Source: UBA4744 sp963707435
GTDB taxonomy: Bacteria; Actinomycetota; Acidimicrobiia; Spongiisociales; UBA4744
Assembly: GCA_963707435.1 (NCBI GenBank)
Contig: CAVPPF010000005.1
Coordinates: 558,001-622,000 of the forward strand
Reading direction: 5' to 3'
DNA length: 64,000 nucleotides
Numbering within the stretch: position 1 is the first letter of the stretch; every line of letters starts with the position of its first letter. Both the position numbers and the translations under genes were made by a program. The notes under the pieces were generated by a model that was not told where the DNA came from, made no database searches, and worked only from the letters and a program-made list of their open reading frames with translations. Below, one piece after another: positions 8,926-17,858 of this stretch.

Positions 8926-9723
8926 ATGGCTGAGAACTTGATGCCTGAAAACACTCATCCCTCCGTTTGGGCCAAGGGTCTCGTCCGGAAGTTCGGAAGC
9001 AAGGTGGCCGTCGACGGCGTCGACCTTTCGATCGGCCGGGGCGAGTTCTATGGACTGCTCGGACCGAATGGAGCCGGCAAGACCACGACGATCAAGATGA
9101 TCGTCGGTTTGCTGCGACCCACCGCCGGCACCGCCGGCATCAACTCTCTCGACACCTGGCGCCAGCCCCTCGAGGTCAAACGGAAGATCGGCGTGCTTCC
9201 CGAGGAGTTCAACCTCTACGAACGTCTGACGGGGGCCGAATTGCTCGACTTCACCTCGGCGATCCACCGCCTCCCCCGAGAGGATGCCGTGCGGCGGCGC
9301 CGCGAGCTCCTCCAACTCCTCGATCTCGAGGATGCAGCTTCCGACCTGGTCGCCGACTACTCACGGGGGATGCGCAAGAAGCTGGCGTTGGCTGCTGCCG
9401 TCATCCATGCCCCTCCGGTTCTGTTCCTCGACGAACCTTTCGAAGGAGTCGATGCCGTGAGTGCCCGGCTCATCCGCAGGCTCCTCCAGCAGTACACGGC
9501 GCGCGGTGCGACGATCGTGTTCTCGTCCCATGTCATGGACCTCGTTGAGCGTCTGTGTACCCGGATTGGGATCATGATGCACGGCAAGCTCGTCATCGAA
9601 GCGACCCCGGCCGACCTGCTGGCGCACTACGGAGCGACATCGGTCGAAGATGCCTTTCTCGAGGTTGTTGGAGCCACTGATATGGGTGAAGGATTGGAAT
9701 GGTTGGGCGCCTCGTCTGGCTGA
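8926..9723 (+). CDS. ABC transporter ATP-binding protein (ABC-2 exporter type)
   Basis: A 265-residue nucleotide-binding subunit. Walker A is GPNGAGKT (46-53), the signature is the degenerate YSRGMRKKLALAAA, Walker B is VLFLDEPFEGVD, and an H-loop follows in FSSHVMD. The C-terminal SVEDAFLEVVG resembles drug or polysaccharide exporter ATPases. It overlaps the permease gene by 25 bp, so they form one unit. The ATG at 8926 is preferred over a GTG at 8902; an ATG at 8941 is also possible. The cargo is unknown. Confidence 0.9.
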   Translation: MAENLMPENTHPSVWAKGLVRKFGSKVAVDGVDLSIGRGEFYGLLGPNGAGKTTTIKMIVGLLRPTAGTAGINSLDTWRQPLEVKRKIGVLPEEFNLYERLTGAELLDFTSAIHRLPREDAVRRRRELLQLLDLEDAASDLVADYSRGMRKKLALAAAVIHAPPVLFLDEPFEGVDAVSARLIRRLLQQYTARGATIVFSSHVMDLVERLCTRIGIMMHGKLVIEATPADLLAHYGATSVEDAFLEVVGATDMGEGLEWLGASSG

Positions 9724-11303
9724 AATGGCGGTTGCTCGTCAACGGCGTCCGCGCCGATCGACAGCGCGCCTTCGGCCTCCCCGTGGTCACGATCGGAGTG
9801 ACGGCGATCGGCTTCTGGCTCGCGGCCCGCTACGGGCAGACCGCCGGCGAGATGTCTCCCGCAGCCGCGGGAGAGTTCACCTTGTGGGTCATGCTCGTAG
9901 CGTGGCTGACGTGGACCACGCTCCCGGTCCTGCTCTTCCCCCTGGACGAGACACTCGATCCGGCGCGGTTCTCGCTGGCTCCGGTGAGCCGCTCACAACT
10001 GATGGCAGGGTTGACCGCAGCAGGTTTGGTGACGCCCACCATCGTCGTGCCGGTGCTGGTACTCGCCACCAACGTCGGGGTGTTCCCCGGTCCACTCACC
10101 GCACTCGTGGCACTTGCCGCCGGGGGTCTGCTGCTGCTCCACCTGATCGTTGGAGGCCAGACGTTCACGGCGCTGGTTTCGCTGGTGCTCCGCAGCCGCC
10201 GCGGGCGCGACCTGGCCGTCGTGATCGTTTCTTCCCTAGGTCTGCTGGGCTTCGCCCTTCAGCAAACGATCGCCACAGCCATCGGTGAATACGGACTGGC
10301 AGGAGCCGTCCAGACATACAGCCTGTCCTCCTGGTGGTTTGCGCTGCCGCCGGTGGCAGCACAGCAGGCGGTCGTATCTGCGGCGGCCGGGTCATGGGGA
10401 CGGTCCATCCTGGCCCTCGCGGTGTCGGCCGCCTGGCTGCTCGTGATCGTTTCGTTGTGGAACCGCCTGCTGCTTCGTCTCGTCACGACGCCGGAATCGA
10501 CCCCGCTCCGCAGCAGCAGGAAGGTGCGCCGCTCCCTCGCCGACCGGCCGGGATGGTCAACGATCCTCGTGATCGCCCGCAAGGAACTGATCTTCTACGT
10601 CCGTGACCCGCGCCTGCGCATGGTGTGGACCGGAGCCGTGATCTTCCTGGGCGTGATCGTCGCCACCCTTCTGATCGGCACGACCCAGCTGAGCGACATC
10701 CAGCGAGCTCAGTGGCTGCCGCTGATAGGTCCTATGGTGGTGATCTTCATCGGGCTGCCCGTTGCCCTCAACCAGTTCGGCTGGGAACGCAATGCTTCGT
10801 CGTTCCTGTTTGCTCTGCCGGCCGGACCTCGCACCCTGATCATCGGAAAGAACCTCGCCGCCGGGACTGCCCTCTTCGTCGAGACGCTGACCCTGTCGAT
10901 CATTCTCGCCTGGGTGAGCGGCGGGTGGGAAACCCTGGCGATGGTGCCGCCTCTCGCCCTCACCGCCATCTTCTGCCAGCTCGCCGTCGGCAACATCGTT
11001 TCCGTTCTCGCTCCACTCCGGCTGCCCGACATGGGCACCGATCTGTTCGCACAAGCGACGGAACAGGGATGCCTGGCCATCACCGCCCAGATGGTGTCAT
11101 TCTTCGTCATCGGCCTGTTGATGACGCTTCCGGCCAGCGCCTACGTCCTCGTGGTTGAGTTCGGTCAGAATCTCAATCCTGTTTTGGTCTCGGTGGCTTC
11201 CCTCGCCTGGGGCGCCATCATCTACTCGATTGGCTTGTGGATCGGCACGAGGACGCTGCGAAAGCGTGTCCCCGAGATGGTCGCAATGGTGCAGACGGTG
11301 TGA
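9699..11303 (+). CDS. ABC exporter permease, about 12 membrane segments
   Basis: A 534-residue membrane protein with paired clusters of hydrophobic helices in each half, joined by a cytoplasmic linker (SRKVRRSLADRPGWSTI). This is typical of full-length ABC-2 type permeases encoded next to one ATPase. No catalytic motif or periplasmic domain is visible. Its start lies inside the ATPase gene. It is probably an export or efflux permease; the substrate cannot be inferred. Confidence 0.85.
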   Translation: MVGRLVWLKWRLLVNGVRADRQRAFGLPVVTIGVTAIGFWLAARYGQTAGEMSPAAAGEFTLWVMLVAWLTWTTLPVLLFPLDETLDPARFSLAPVSRSQLMAGLTAAGLVTPTIVVPVLVLATNVGVFPGPLTALVALAAGGLLLLHLIVGGQTFTALVSLVLRSRRGRDLAVVIVSSLGLLGFALQQTIATAIGEYGLAGAVQTYSLSSWWFALPPVAAQQAVVSAAAGSWGRSILALAVSAAWLLVIVSLWNRLLLRLVTTPESTPLRSSRKVRRSLADRPGWSTILVIARKELIFYVRDPRLRMVWTGAVIFLGVIVATLLIGTTQLSDIQRAQWLPLIGPMVVIFIGLPVALNQFGWERNASSFLFALPAGPRTLIIGKNLAAGTALFVETLTLSIILAWVSGGWETLAMVPPLALTAIFCQLAVGNIVSVLAPLRLPDMGTDLFAQATEQGCLAITAQMVSFFVIGLLMTLPASAYVLVVEFGQNLNPVLVSVASLAWGAIIYSIGLWIGTRTLRKRVPEMVAMVQTV

Positions 11304-11322
11304 AAGCGATTCGCTCTCACGC

Positions 11323-11432
11323 GTACTTCGTACTGGGTACTTCGTACTTCGTAGCTGATCCACTCTCGCCCCTTCAGTTCCAGCCATCTCGGTAGCGGTA
11401 CGAAATACGGGGTACGTCGGATACGTAGTATC
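11323..11432. repeat. GTACNNN heptamer repeat locus
   Basis: Four 7-bp units at 11323-11350 (GTACTTC, GTACTGG, GTACTTC, GTACTTC) are followed by a degenerate GTAGCTG. A second cluster in the opposite orientation lies at about 11391-11432 (GTACCCC, GTATTTC, GTACCGC on the minus strand). The two clusters face each other across ~40 bp, so the transcript could fold back. This is the entire gap between the exporter and the next gene. Confidence 0.7.
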
Positions 11433-11437
11433 CAGCC

Positions 11438-12004
11438 ATGACCTCGTTGCGCCTTGGCGTCGATCTCGATGGAGTGGTAGCCGACTTCGTGGCCGGTTGG
11501 ATCAGCCGCTACAACCAGGAATTCGAAGCCGATCTCAGCCCTCTCTCCGTCCAGACCTGGGACGGCCTCCACACCCTCACCCATTTCCGTGACAGCAACG
11601 AGTTCTGGACCTGGGCCAGCGATCACGGCGGGAGCAGCGTGTTCCGGCATCTGGAGACCTACGACGGGGCGAACGAGGCCCTCGATCACCTGGCCGGGCA
11701 AGGCCATGAGATTGTCATTCTCACCGTGAAGCCGGATTGGGCCGTCCACGACACGTTCGCGTGGATTGCCGAGCACAGAGTCCCGACCCGCGAGGTCCAC
11801 ATCACATCCGACAAGTGGATGGTGCCGTGCGACATCTACCTCGACGACTCACCCGAGCAGCTCGCCCGGTACCTGGAGAAGCGACCCGATCGAATGGTCT
11901 GCCGGTTTGTCCGCGCCTGGAACGACCCGATCGAGGGCGTTCACGACATCGCTACGTGGCAGGATTTCGTAGACCTTGCGATGACCCGCTCCCGGTCCGG
12001 ATAG
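11438..12004 (+). CDS. 5'(3')-deoxyribonucleotidase-like HAD protein
   Basis: A 188-residue HAD protein of the NT5C type (5'-nucleotidase, deoxy, cytosolic C). Motif I is D9-L-D11-G-V-V-A-D-F with both aspartates intact. The rest fits the family: a small cap with WDGLHTLTHF and a C-terminal DIYLDDSPEQL motif IV. It would dephosphorylate (deoxy)nucleoside monophosphates in the cytoplasm. The function assignment is by family only. Confidence 0.75.
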   Translation: MTSLRLGVDLDGVVADFVAGWISRYNQEFEADLSPLSVQTWDGLHTLTHFRDSNEFWTWASDHGGSSVFRHLETYDGANEALDHLAGQGHEIVILTVKPDWAVHDTFAWIAEHRVPTREVHITSDKWMVPCDIYLDDSPEQLARYLEKRPDRMVCRFVRAWNDPIEGVHDIATWQDFVDLAMTRSRSG

Positions 12005-12126
12005 CGTCCGCAGAGGTAGTTCCTCTCCATCCTCGACTGGGAGAGCGTCCGCTTTCCGTACTAGCCTTGGACTTGCGGCAAAGGGCCGCGCTGGAACCTG
12101 CCAGATACGGGAGGAGTACGTTCGAA

Positions 12127-13254
12127 ATGAAGCTCACCAAGGTGTTGGTGCTTCTGTTGGTACTGGGTCTGATCGCCGCCGCTTGTGCGGGCGACGCCGA
12201 AGAGACCACCACCACAGCAGCCCCCACTGACACGACTGCCGCAACGACGACCACAACTGAAGCAACAACAACGACCGAAGCCATGGCAGCAGTGGGTTCT
12301 GCAGAGAACCCCGTCAAAGTGCTGTTCGTGCCGTCCGTCGAGGCCGAGGTGATCGTCACCGGTGGTGACATCATGAAAGCGGCACTCGAGGAAGCAACGG
12401 GCCTGAACTTCGAAGTAACGGTGCCGACCTCGTATGCGGCCACCATCGAGGAGATGTGCGCGTCGCCGGACAACACCATGGGATTCATCCCGGGTCTCGG
12501 CTACGTCCTGGCCAGCAACCGCTGTGGTGTCGACGTATCGTTCAAGGCCGTCCGCTTCGGATGGTCGGTCTACTGGGCCCAGATCCTGGTCCCCCGCGAC
12601 AGCGATATTGAGACCATAGAGGATCTCGAGGGCTTGACCTGGGCGTTCCCGGACACCGGTTCGACCTCGGGCTACATGGTTCCGACGCTGATGTTCGACG
12701 AAGCCGGTGTTACCCCGGGTGAGCGTGTTGAGGCCGGTGGACACCCGCAGGCAGCATTGGCGGTGTACCGGGGCGAAGCCGACTTCGCCACCACGTTCTT
12801 CAGCCCGCCGTTGACCCCGAACTTCGACTGGGCGATCGGTGACGAGCCGGAGATCCCGGACGACATCATCGATTCGTGCGCTCCGAACGAAGACGGCTCG
12901 CGGCTGTTCTGTGGACCTGAGGATGCGCAATGGCGGGTACTCGATGCCCGGGCCAGTGCCCGTGCCGACGCCCCGGACATCATCCAGAAGGTGAAGATCC
13001 TGATGATCTCCCCGGAGATCCCCAACGACACCCTGTCGTTTGGACCGGAGTTCCCGGACGACGTCCGCACCCAGATCGAAGACGCCCTGGTGGCGTTTGC
13101 GGCCGAGTGTGATACCGACGAGAACTGCGCCTGGAACCAGTCGATCGGCAATCAGGACTTCTACGGCTGGACCAGCATCGATCCGGCCGTCGACTCCGAG
13201 TACGACAGCCTCCGCAGAATCGTCGACCTGGTCGGCTACGAGCTGGAGGGTTAG
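12127..13254 (+). CDS. PhnD-like phosphate/phosphonate ABC transporter substrate-binding lipoprotein
   Basis: A 375-residue exported lipoprotein. The signal peptide ends in a lipobox AAAC with the acylated Cys20, followed by a threonine-rich spacer (about residues 24-52) common in Acidimicrobiia-like actinobacteria. The body matches periplasmic phosphate/phosphonate-binding proteins: VKVLFVPSVEAE at the start, then YVLASNRCGVDV, AFPDTGSTSGYMVP and GEADFATTFFSPP. The ATG at 12127 has GGAGG 12-16 bases upstream. The gene heads an importer operon with PhnC- and PhnE-like genes and is separated from them by a strong hairpin. The actual ligand (phosphonate, phosphite or other) is not determined. 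Confidence 0.88.
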   Translation: MKLTKVLVLLLVLGLIAAACAGDAEETTTTAAPTDTTAATTTTTEATTTTEAMAAVGSAENPVKVLFVPSVEAEVIVTGGDIMKAALEEATGLNFEVTVPTSYAATIEEMCASPDNTMGFIPGLGYVLASNRCGVDVSFKAVRFGWSVYWAQILVPRDSDIETIEDLEGLTWAFPDTGSTSGYMVPTLMFDEAGVTPGERVEAGGHPQAALAVYRGEADFATTFFSPPLTPNFDWAIGDEPEIPDDIIDSCAPNEDGSRLFCGPEDAQWRVLDARASARADAPDIIQKVKILMISPEIPNDTLSFGPEFPDDVRTQIEDALVAFAAECDTDENCAWNQSIGNQDFYGWTSIDPAVDSEYDSLRRIVDLVGYELEG

Positions 13255-13280
13255 GAAACGACCTCTCCATGAGGAAACGG

Positions 13281-13312
13281 AACCGGGCAGGGGATGAGTC
13301 CCCTGCCCGGTT
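13281..13312 (+). terminator. Perfect 14-bp stem-loop between the binding-protein and ATPase genes
   Basis: AACCGGGCAGGGGA and TCCCCTGCCCGGTT flank the loop TGAG. There is no T-run after it. It is placed where many binding-protein operons have a partial terminator or 3' stabiliser, so it probably makes the binding protein more abundant than the ATPase and permease. Confidence 0.7.
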
Positions 13313-13355
13313 CGCGAACGGCTCTCTGCGGAGAGAAAGGAAGGGCTAGCGGGGC

Positions 13356-14108
13356 ATGCTGAAGGTTGAACACCTCACCAAGATCTACGAGGGAGGAACG
13401 CTGGCCCTGGAAGACGTCAGCTTCGAGGTTCCCGACGGCCAGTTCCTGGCGGTGATCGGACTGAGTGGATCGGGCAAATCGACCCTGCTCCGTTGCATCA
13501 ACCGTCTGATCGAACCGACCGAGGGGCAAATCACCTGGAACGGAGTGGACATCACCAAGGCGTCCCAGGAGGAGATGCGCCGCATCCGCCGCCGGATTGG
13601 CATGGTCTTCCAGCACTTCAATCTGGTTCACCGTTCCAAGGTGCTGACCAATGTGTTGCAGGGAAGTCTCGGGTACGTCAACCCGGCGCTGAGCCTCATC
13701 AACAAGTTCCCCAAAGATCAAATGCGGAAGGCGTACCAGCAACTGGCCCGGGTCGGCCTGGAAGAGAAAGCGGGTCAGCGGGCCGACGAACTCAGCGGCG
13801 GCCAGCAACAGCGCGTCGGAGTAGCCCGGGCGCTCATGCAGGACCCGGAGATGATCCTGGCGGACGAGCCCGTGGCCAGCCTCGACCCGGTGCTGGCCCA
13901 CAGCATCATGCAGTACCTCGAAACGATCAACAGCGAAGACAAGGTGACCGTCTTGTGCTCGCTGCACTTCCTCGACCTGGTCCACCGGTATGCCGATCGA
14001 GCCATAGCCCTCAATGAGGGCAAGCTGGTGTTCGAAGGACCGCCTTCCGAGATTGACGACGCCAAGTTCAAGGAGATCTACGGGCAGGAGGCTGAGCGCG
14101 TTGGCTGA
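13356..14108 (+). CDS. PhnC-like ABC importer ATP-binding protein
   Basis: A 250-residue ATPase subunit of a phosphonate-type importer. Walker A is GLSGSGKS (35-42), the Q-loop lies in MVFQHFNLVHRSKVL, the signature is LSGGQQQRV, Walker B is MILADEPVASLD and the H-loop is in CSLHFLD. The LVHRSKVLTNVLQGSLG stretch is typical of PhnC. The AAGGAAGGG upstream serves as ribosome-binding site. It overlaps the permease start by 8 bp. Confidence 0.92.
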   Translation: MLKVEHLTKIYEGGTLALEDVSFEVPDGQFLAVIGLSGSGKSTLLRCINRLIEPTEGQITWNGVDITKASQEEMRRIRRRIGMVFQHFNLVHRSKVLTNVLQGSLGYVNPALSLINKFPKDQMRKAYQQLARVGLEEKAGQRADELSGGQQQRVGVARALMQDPEMILADEPVASLDPVLAHSIMQYLETINSEDKVTVLCSLHFLDLVHRYADRAIALNEGKLVFEGPPSEIDDAKFKEIYGQEAERVG

Positions 14109-16032
14109 TAGCAAAGATGTTTCGAAACAGGCGCCGCTCGATCCTATGCCGCTCGAACCAAAGCGCGGCTTCAAGCGGACCCTCATCTTCATCCTGGCCA
14201 TGGTGTTCGGGGTGATCGTCTACGCATACGGATTCGATGTCACCCGGGTCAACCTCGACGAGATCAAGTCGGAGACCCGTCAAACCCAGCTCGTCCGAGT
14301 GCTGCGGTCCCTCGCCAGACCGGATCTCATGACGTATGAGCGTGTTTCAACACCCACCGACGCTGCTTTTGCCATGCCCTGTCCGGCCGGCGGTTTCATC
14401 CCCGATGAGGTCGATGAGAACGCTCGCCACATCACCGTCGAACCAGCGTGCGTGGAGCCCGGCGGCAAGATCACAGTCCGGGGCACCAACTTCTCCGCCA
14501 ACGCCCGTGGCACCCTTGTTCAAGTGCCGCCGGCGGGCGATCTGGAGCTTCGGTTGGCCGAATTCCAGGTCGACGGCGAAGGTGACTTCGAGATCGTCGT
14601 CAACACCCGCGAACGCGAAAGCGACCAGCCGCAAATCATCCGCGCCATCACCCGCGAGAACATCGGGACGATCTTCAATCCCGTCGAGGTGGAGGTAACC
14701 AGCGAGACCGGAATCGTCTCCACGGTCACATCCCCGCGGATTTCCAAATCGAGCACCGACACGTGGGACCGTATCATCGAGACGGTCTTCCTGGCCTTTC
14801 TGGCAACCACCCTGGGAACCATCATTGCCGTGCCGCTCAGCTTCATGGCGGCTCGCAACCTGATGAAAGACATCAGCGTCCCGATGACCAAACTCGCCCT
14901 CCAGCTGTTGGCGATGCCGGTCGGAGTGGGAGTCGGCATCCTCGCCGCCGGATGGGCGAGAACGATCAGCGAGCAACTCACCGATTCGACGTTACTGGTG
15001 ATTCTCGGCCTGGTGGTCATTCCTTTCCTCATGGTGCTGGCATTCCGCTGGGCACTCCCGGCGGTCGAGGAAGAGCCACCCACACCTGCCGAGCGGGCGG
15101 TGCGGGGTGCGGTGATTTTCATCGCTTCGGTCGGCGGGGTTGTCGTGCTCTTCCTGCTCGCCAGCTTGATGGTGACGGTCGGCGACTGGCTTGCCCCCCG
15201 TTTGTCGGCGTTTGACTTCCTCGGGACCTTCGTCACCAGCCTCGGAGACATCCTCAACGCCATCATCACGCTGCTCACTGCCCTGGCCACCGCCGGGGTG
15301 CTCATGAATCTCGCCGGCAAGCTGGGCATGTGGATGAAGAGTCGTCTCCCTGCCGGGTTCATCAAAGTGTTCCGCATTCCGCTGGCAGCCGCGGCAGGCG
15401 CCGTGCTGGCCATCCTGATCGGGATTGGGATCGGCTGGATGTATCAGATCACCGACCCGATGAAGATCTACTGGATTCCTGCCGCCGTTGGCGCGGCGAT
15501 CGGCCTGGCCCTGGCGATCCGCGCCTACCAGAAGGAACAGGTCGGCATCGGCCTATCCATCTACTACATCGCCCGAACGATCTTCAACGCCATCCGATCG
15601 ATCGAACCCCTGGTGATGGTCATCGTGTTCGTGGTGTGGGTCGGCATCGGACCGTTCGCCGGATCCCTGGCCCTTGCCCTGCACACCGTGGCGGCCCTCG
15701 CCAAGCTCTACTCAGAGCAGGTGGAGAGCATCCAGGCCGGACCGATCGAAGCGGTGAAGGCATCGGGTGCCACCCGGATCCAGACCATCGTGTACGCGGT
15801 GATCCCCCAGATCGTCCCGCCGTACATCTCCTTCACCCTGTACCGGTGGGACATCAACGTGCGCATGTCCACCATCATCGGGTTCGCCGGTGGTGGTGGT
15901 ATCGGCTTCCTGCTCCAGCAGAACATCCGGCTGCTCAACTACCGGGCAGCGTCGGTCAACATGCTGGCCATTGCCATCGTCGTTGCGTCGATGGACTACC
16001 TGAGCTCGAGGATTCGCGAGCGGATCGTGTAG
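14101..16032 (+). CDS. PhnE-like ABC importer permease with an N-terminal extracytoplasmic IPT/TIG-like domain
   Basis: A 643-residue permease, about 2.5 times the usual PhnE length. TTG at 14101 is chosen because AGGAGG lies 9 bp upstream and the gene then overlaps phnC by 8 bp. TM1 is at about residues 28-45. The next ~170 residues are extracytoplasmic and contain an IPT/TIG-like beta-sandwich pattern (EPACVEPGGKITVRGTNF). The permease part follows, with extra helices and a late EAA loop (EAVKASGATRIQTIVYAVIP). A periplasmic domain inside a PhnE permease is unusual and may contact the lipoprotein. Confidence 0.85.
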   Translation: MADSKDVSKQAPLDPMPLEPKRGFKRTLIFILAMVFGVIVYAYGFDVTRVNLDEIKSETRQTQLVRVLRSLARPDLMTYERVSTPTDAAFAMPCPAGGFIPDEVDENARHITVEPACVEPGGKITVRGTNFSANARGTLVQVPPAGDLELRLAEFQVDGEGDFEIVVNTRERESDQPQIIRAITRENIGTIFNPVEVEVTSETGIVSTVTSPRISKSSTDTWDRIIETVFLAFLATTLGTIIAVPLSFMAARNLMKDISVPMTKLALQLLAMPVGVGVGILAAGWARTISEQLTDSTLLVILGLVVIPFLMVLAFRWALPAVEEEPPTPAERAVRGAVIFIASVGGVVVLFLLASLMVTVGDWLAPRLSAFDFLGTFVTSLGDILNAIITLLTALATAGVLMNLAGKLGMWMKSRLPAGFIKVFRIPLAAAAGAVLAILIGIGIGWMYQITDPMKIYWIPAAVGAAIGLALAIRAYQKEQVGIGLSIYYIARTIFNAIRSIEPLVMVIVFVVWVGIGPFAGSLALALHTVAALAKLYSEQVESIQAGPIEAVKASGATRIQTIVYAVIPQIVPPYISFTLYRWDINVRMSTIIGFAGGGGIGFLLQQNIRLLNYRAASVNMLAIAIVVASMDYLSSRIRERIV

Positions 16033-16055
16033 GTACGGAGGTGGCGTTGGCGCAT

Positions 16056-16116
16056 CCTCCCCCGTTGCCAAACGGGGGAGGTGGCCGAGCGGAGCGAGGT
16101 CGGAGGGGGCGACCTA
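16056..16116. repeat. GC-rich hairpin repeat (family B)
   Basis: An 11-bp perfect stem (CCTCCCCCGTT and AACGGGGGAGG, loop GCCA, 16056-16081) is followed by TGGCCGAGCGGAGCGAGGTC and then GGAGGGGG. A hairpin with a similar stem occurs at 27913-27937. It lies between the importer permease and the dGTPase gene, so it may terminate the importer transcript, but its recurrence suggests a REP-like interspersed element. Confidence 0.6.
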
Positions 16117-16126
16117 GTCTTCGCAT

Positions 16127-17131
16127 ATGCCCGCTATGAAACGACGGACCCGCGAAATCAGGGAACAAGAGGAACGCGACCTGCTTTCCCCTGCAGCCAC
16201 CCTCTCGACCGAAACCAGGGGACGCGAGCACCCCGAAGATCCAGACCCCTCCCGCACTGCGTTTGAGCGGGACCGGGATCGGATCCTTCACTCGAAAGCC
16301 TTCCGGCGGCTCAAGCACAAGACCCAGGTGTTCATCAACCCGGATGGCGACCATTTCGTCACCCGTCTCACCCATACGCTGCAGGTAACCCAGATCGGCC
16401 GGGCCATGGCCGCCTCCCTCGGCCTGAACGAGGCGCTGACCGAGGCCATCTGCCTGGGTCACGACGTCGGGCATTCCCCTTTCGGGCACACCGGCGAAGA
16501 GGCTCTCACCCCGTACATGGACGACGGAGAATGGCTGCATTCGGTACAGAGCGTCCGGGTATTCAGGATCCTGGAGCCGCTCAACCTGACGTGGGAGGTG
16601 CTCGACGGAATCCGCGCTCATTCGTGGAAGATCGACCCGCCACCCAATACCCCCGAAGGCCTCCTGTGCCGCTACGCCGATCGGATCGCCTACCTCACCC
16701 ACGACGTGGAGGACGCGTTGCGGGCCGGCGTGCTGTCCCACGGCGACATCCCGCGGCGAGCGCTGGCAACGTTCGGTGAGCCGGGCGACGAGTGGATCTC
16801 GACGATGATCAATGCCGTAGTCGATGAATCACTCGAGCAGGGTCGGGTCGTGATGACGCCGGATGTCCAGGAGGAGATGAACGAATTCCGGGCGTTCATG
16901 TTCGAACGTGTCTATCTGCGGGACGAAGCTCAACCCCAACAGCACCGGGCGATCGCCGTGATTCGGGACCTGGTGGACCACTTCGTCGATCACCCCGACG
17001 AGATCCCCCCGACCTACCGCCATGATGATGCTTCGGCGGTCGCGCAAGCCATCGACTACGTGTCCGGCATGACGGACCGGTATGCCCTCCGCATCCACGA
17101 TCGGCTGTTCCGGCCGGAAGGCATCGTGTAG
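16127..17131 (+). CDS. dgt: dGTPase-like deoxyribonucleoside triphosphate triphosphohydrolase
   Basis: A 334-residue HD-domain phosphohydrolase that cleaves dNTPs to deoxynucleosides and triphosphate. The N-terminal AFERDRDRILHSKAFRRLKHKTQV block and the metal ligands H83 (in RLTHTLQVTQIGRA) and H112-D113 (in GHDVGHSPFGHTGE) are intact. The length fits the shorter actinobacterial dGTPase-like group. ATG at 16127 is the annotated start; ATG at 16136 is an alternative. Confidence 0.92.
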   Translation: MPAMKRRTREIREQEERDLLSPAATLSTETRGREHPEDPDPSRTAFERDRDRILHSKAFRRLKHKTQVFINPDGDHFVTRLTHTLQVTQIGRAMAASLGLNEALTEAICLGHDVGHSPFGHTGEEALTPYMDDGEWLHSVQSVRVFRILEPLNLTWEVLDGIRAHSWKIDPPPNTPEGLLCRYADRIAYLTHDVEDALRAGVLSHGDIPRRALATFGEPGDEWISTMINAVVDESLEQGRVVMTPDVQEEMNEFRAFMFERVYLRDEAQPQQHRAIAVIRDLVDHFVDHPDEIPPTYRHDDASAVAQAIDYVSGMTDRYALRIHDRLFRPEGIV

Positions 17132-17229
17132 GCCACGCAAAGGGCGCCGGTCTCGACGATTCACGCGGGGCACCGGACGCGGCAACGGTCACCGTTCTCC
17201 CCGCTAGCCTCGAAAAAGGAGGTGACGCA

Positions 17230-17853
17230 ATGCATCTATCGAGCAGCAATTTCACCGACGGCCGGGCAATCCCGGGGGATTTCGCTTTCTGTGTCCCCGA
17301 TCCGGACACCCATGCCACATTCGCCCCGAACCGCAGCCCGGCGCTGGCGTGGGGAGAGGTACCGGACGGAACCCGCACCTTTGTGATCACCTGCCACGAT
17401 CCGGACGTGCCCACAAAACCGGACGATGTCAACCAGGAGGGCCGGGAGGTCCCAGCCGATCTGCCCCGCACCGACTTCTACCACTGGGTTCTGGTGGACC
17501 TGCCGGCCCGGGTGACCAGCATCGTCGACGGTGAGTTCAGCCACGGTGTCACCGCGCGGGGTAAAGATCAAACGGGACCGTACGGGGCCCGGCCGGGGGT
17601 CAACAACTACACGGACTGGTTCTCCGGGGACCCGGACATGGAGGGCACGTACTACGGGTACGACGGTCCCTGCCCGCCGTGGAACGACTCTCTGATCCAC
17701 CACTATGTGTTCACGGTCTACGCAACCGATCTCGAGCGATGCCCGGTCGATGGAGCGTTCAGCGGCCCCGACGTGCTCGCCGCCATCGACGGCCACATCC
17801 TGGGCCAGGCGTCGATCACCGGAACCTACACCCTCAACCCAAGACTGATGTAG
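17230..17853 (+). CDS. YbhB/YbcL-type phosphatidylethanolamine-binding protein (PEBP)
   Basis: A 207-residue cytoplasmic protein of the bacterial Raf-kinase-inhibitor-like family. Conserved features are SPALAWGEVPDGTRTFVITCHDPDVP, the FYHWVLVDLP strand, GPCPPWND and a C-terminal ITGTYTLNP. The biochemical role of this family is poorly defined in bacteria. GGAGG lies just upstream of the ATG. No operon partner is visible. Confidence 0.9.
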   Translation: MHLSSSNFTDGRAIPGDFAFCVPDPDTHATFAPNRSPALAWGEVPDGTRTFVITCHDPDVPTKPDDVNQEGREVPADLPRTDFYHWVLVDLPARVTSIVDGEFSHGVTARGKDQTGPYGARPGVNNYTDWFSGDPDMEGTYYGYDGPCPPWNDSLIHHYVFTVYATDLERCPVDGAFSGPDVLAAIDGHILGQASITGTYTLNPRLM

Positions 17854-17858
17854 GCAGT

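Noticed and set aside
11737..12126. N-terminal extension of the PhnD-like protein
   Set aside because: The extra 130 codons are antisense-like and lie over the nucleotidase gene; a strong ribosome-binding site and a lipoprotein signal peptide mark the true start at 12127.
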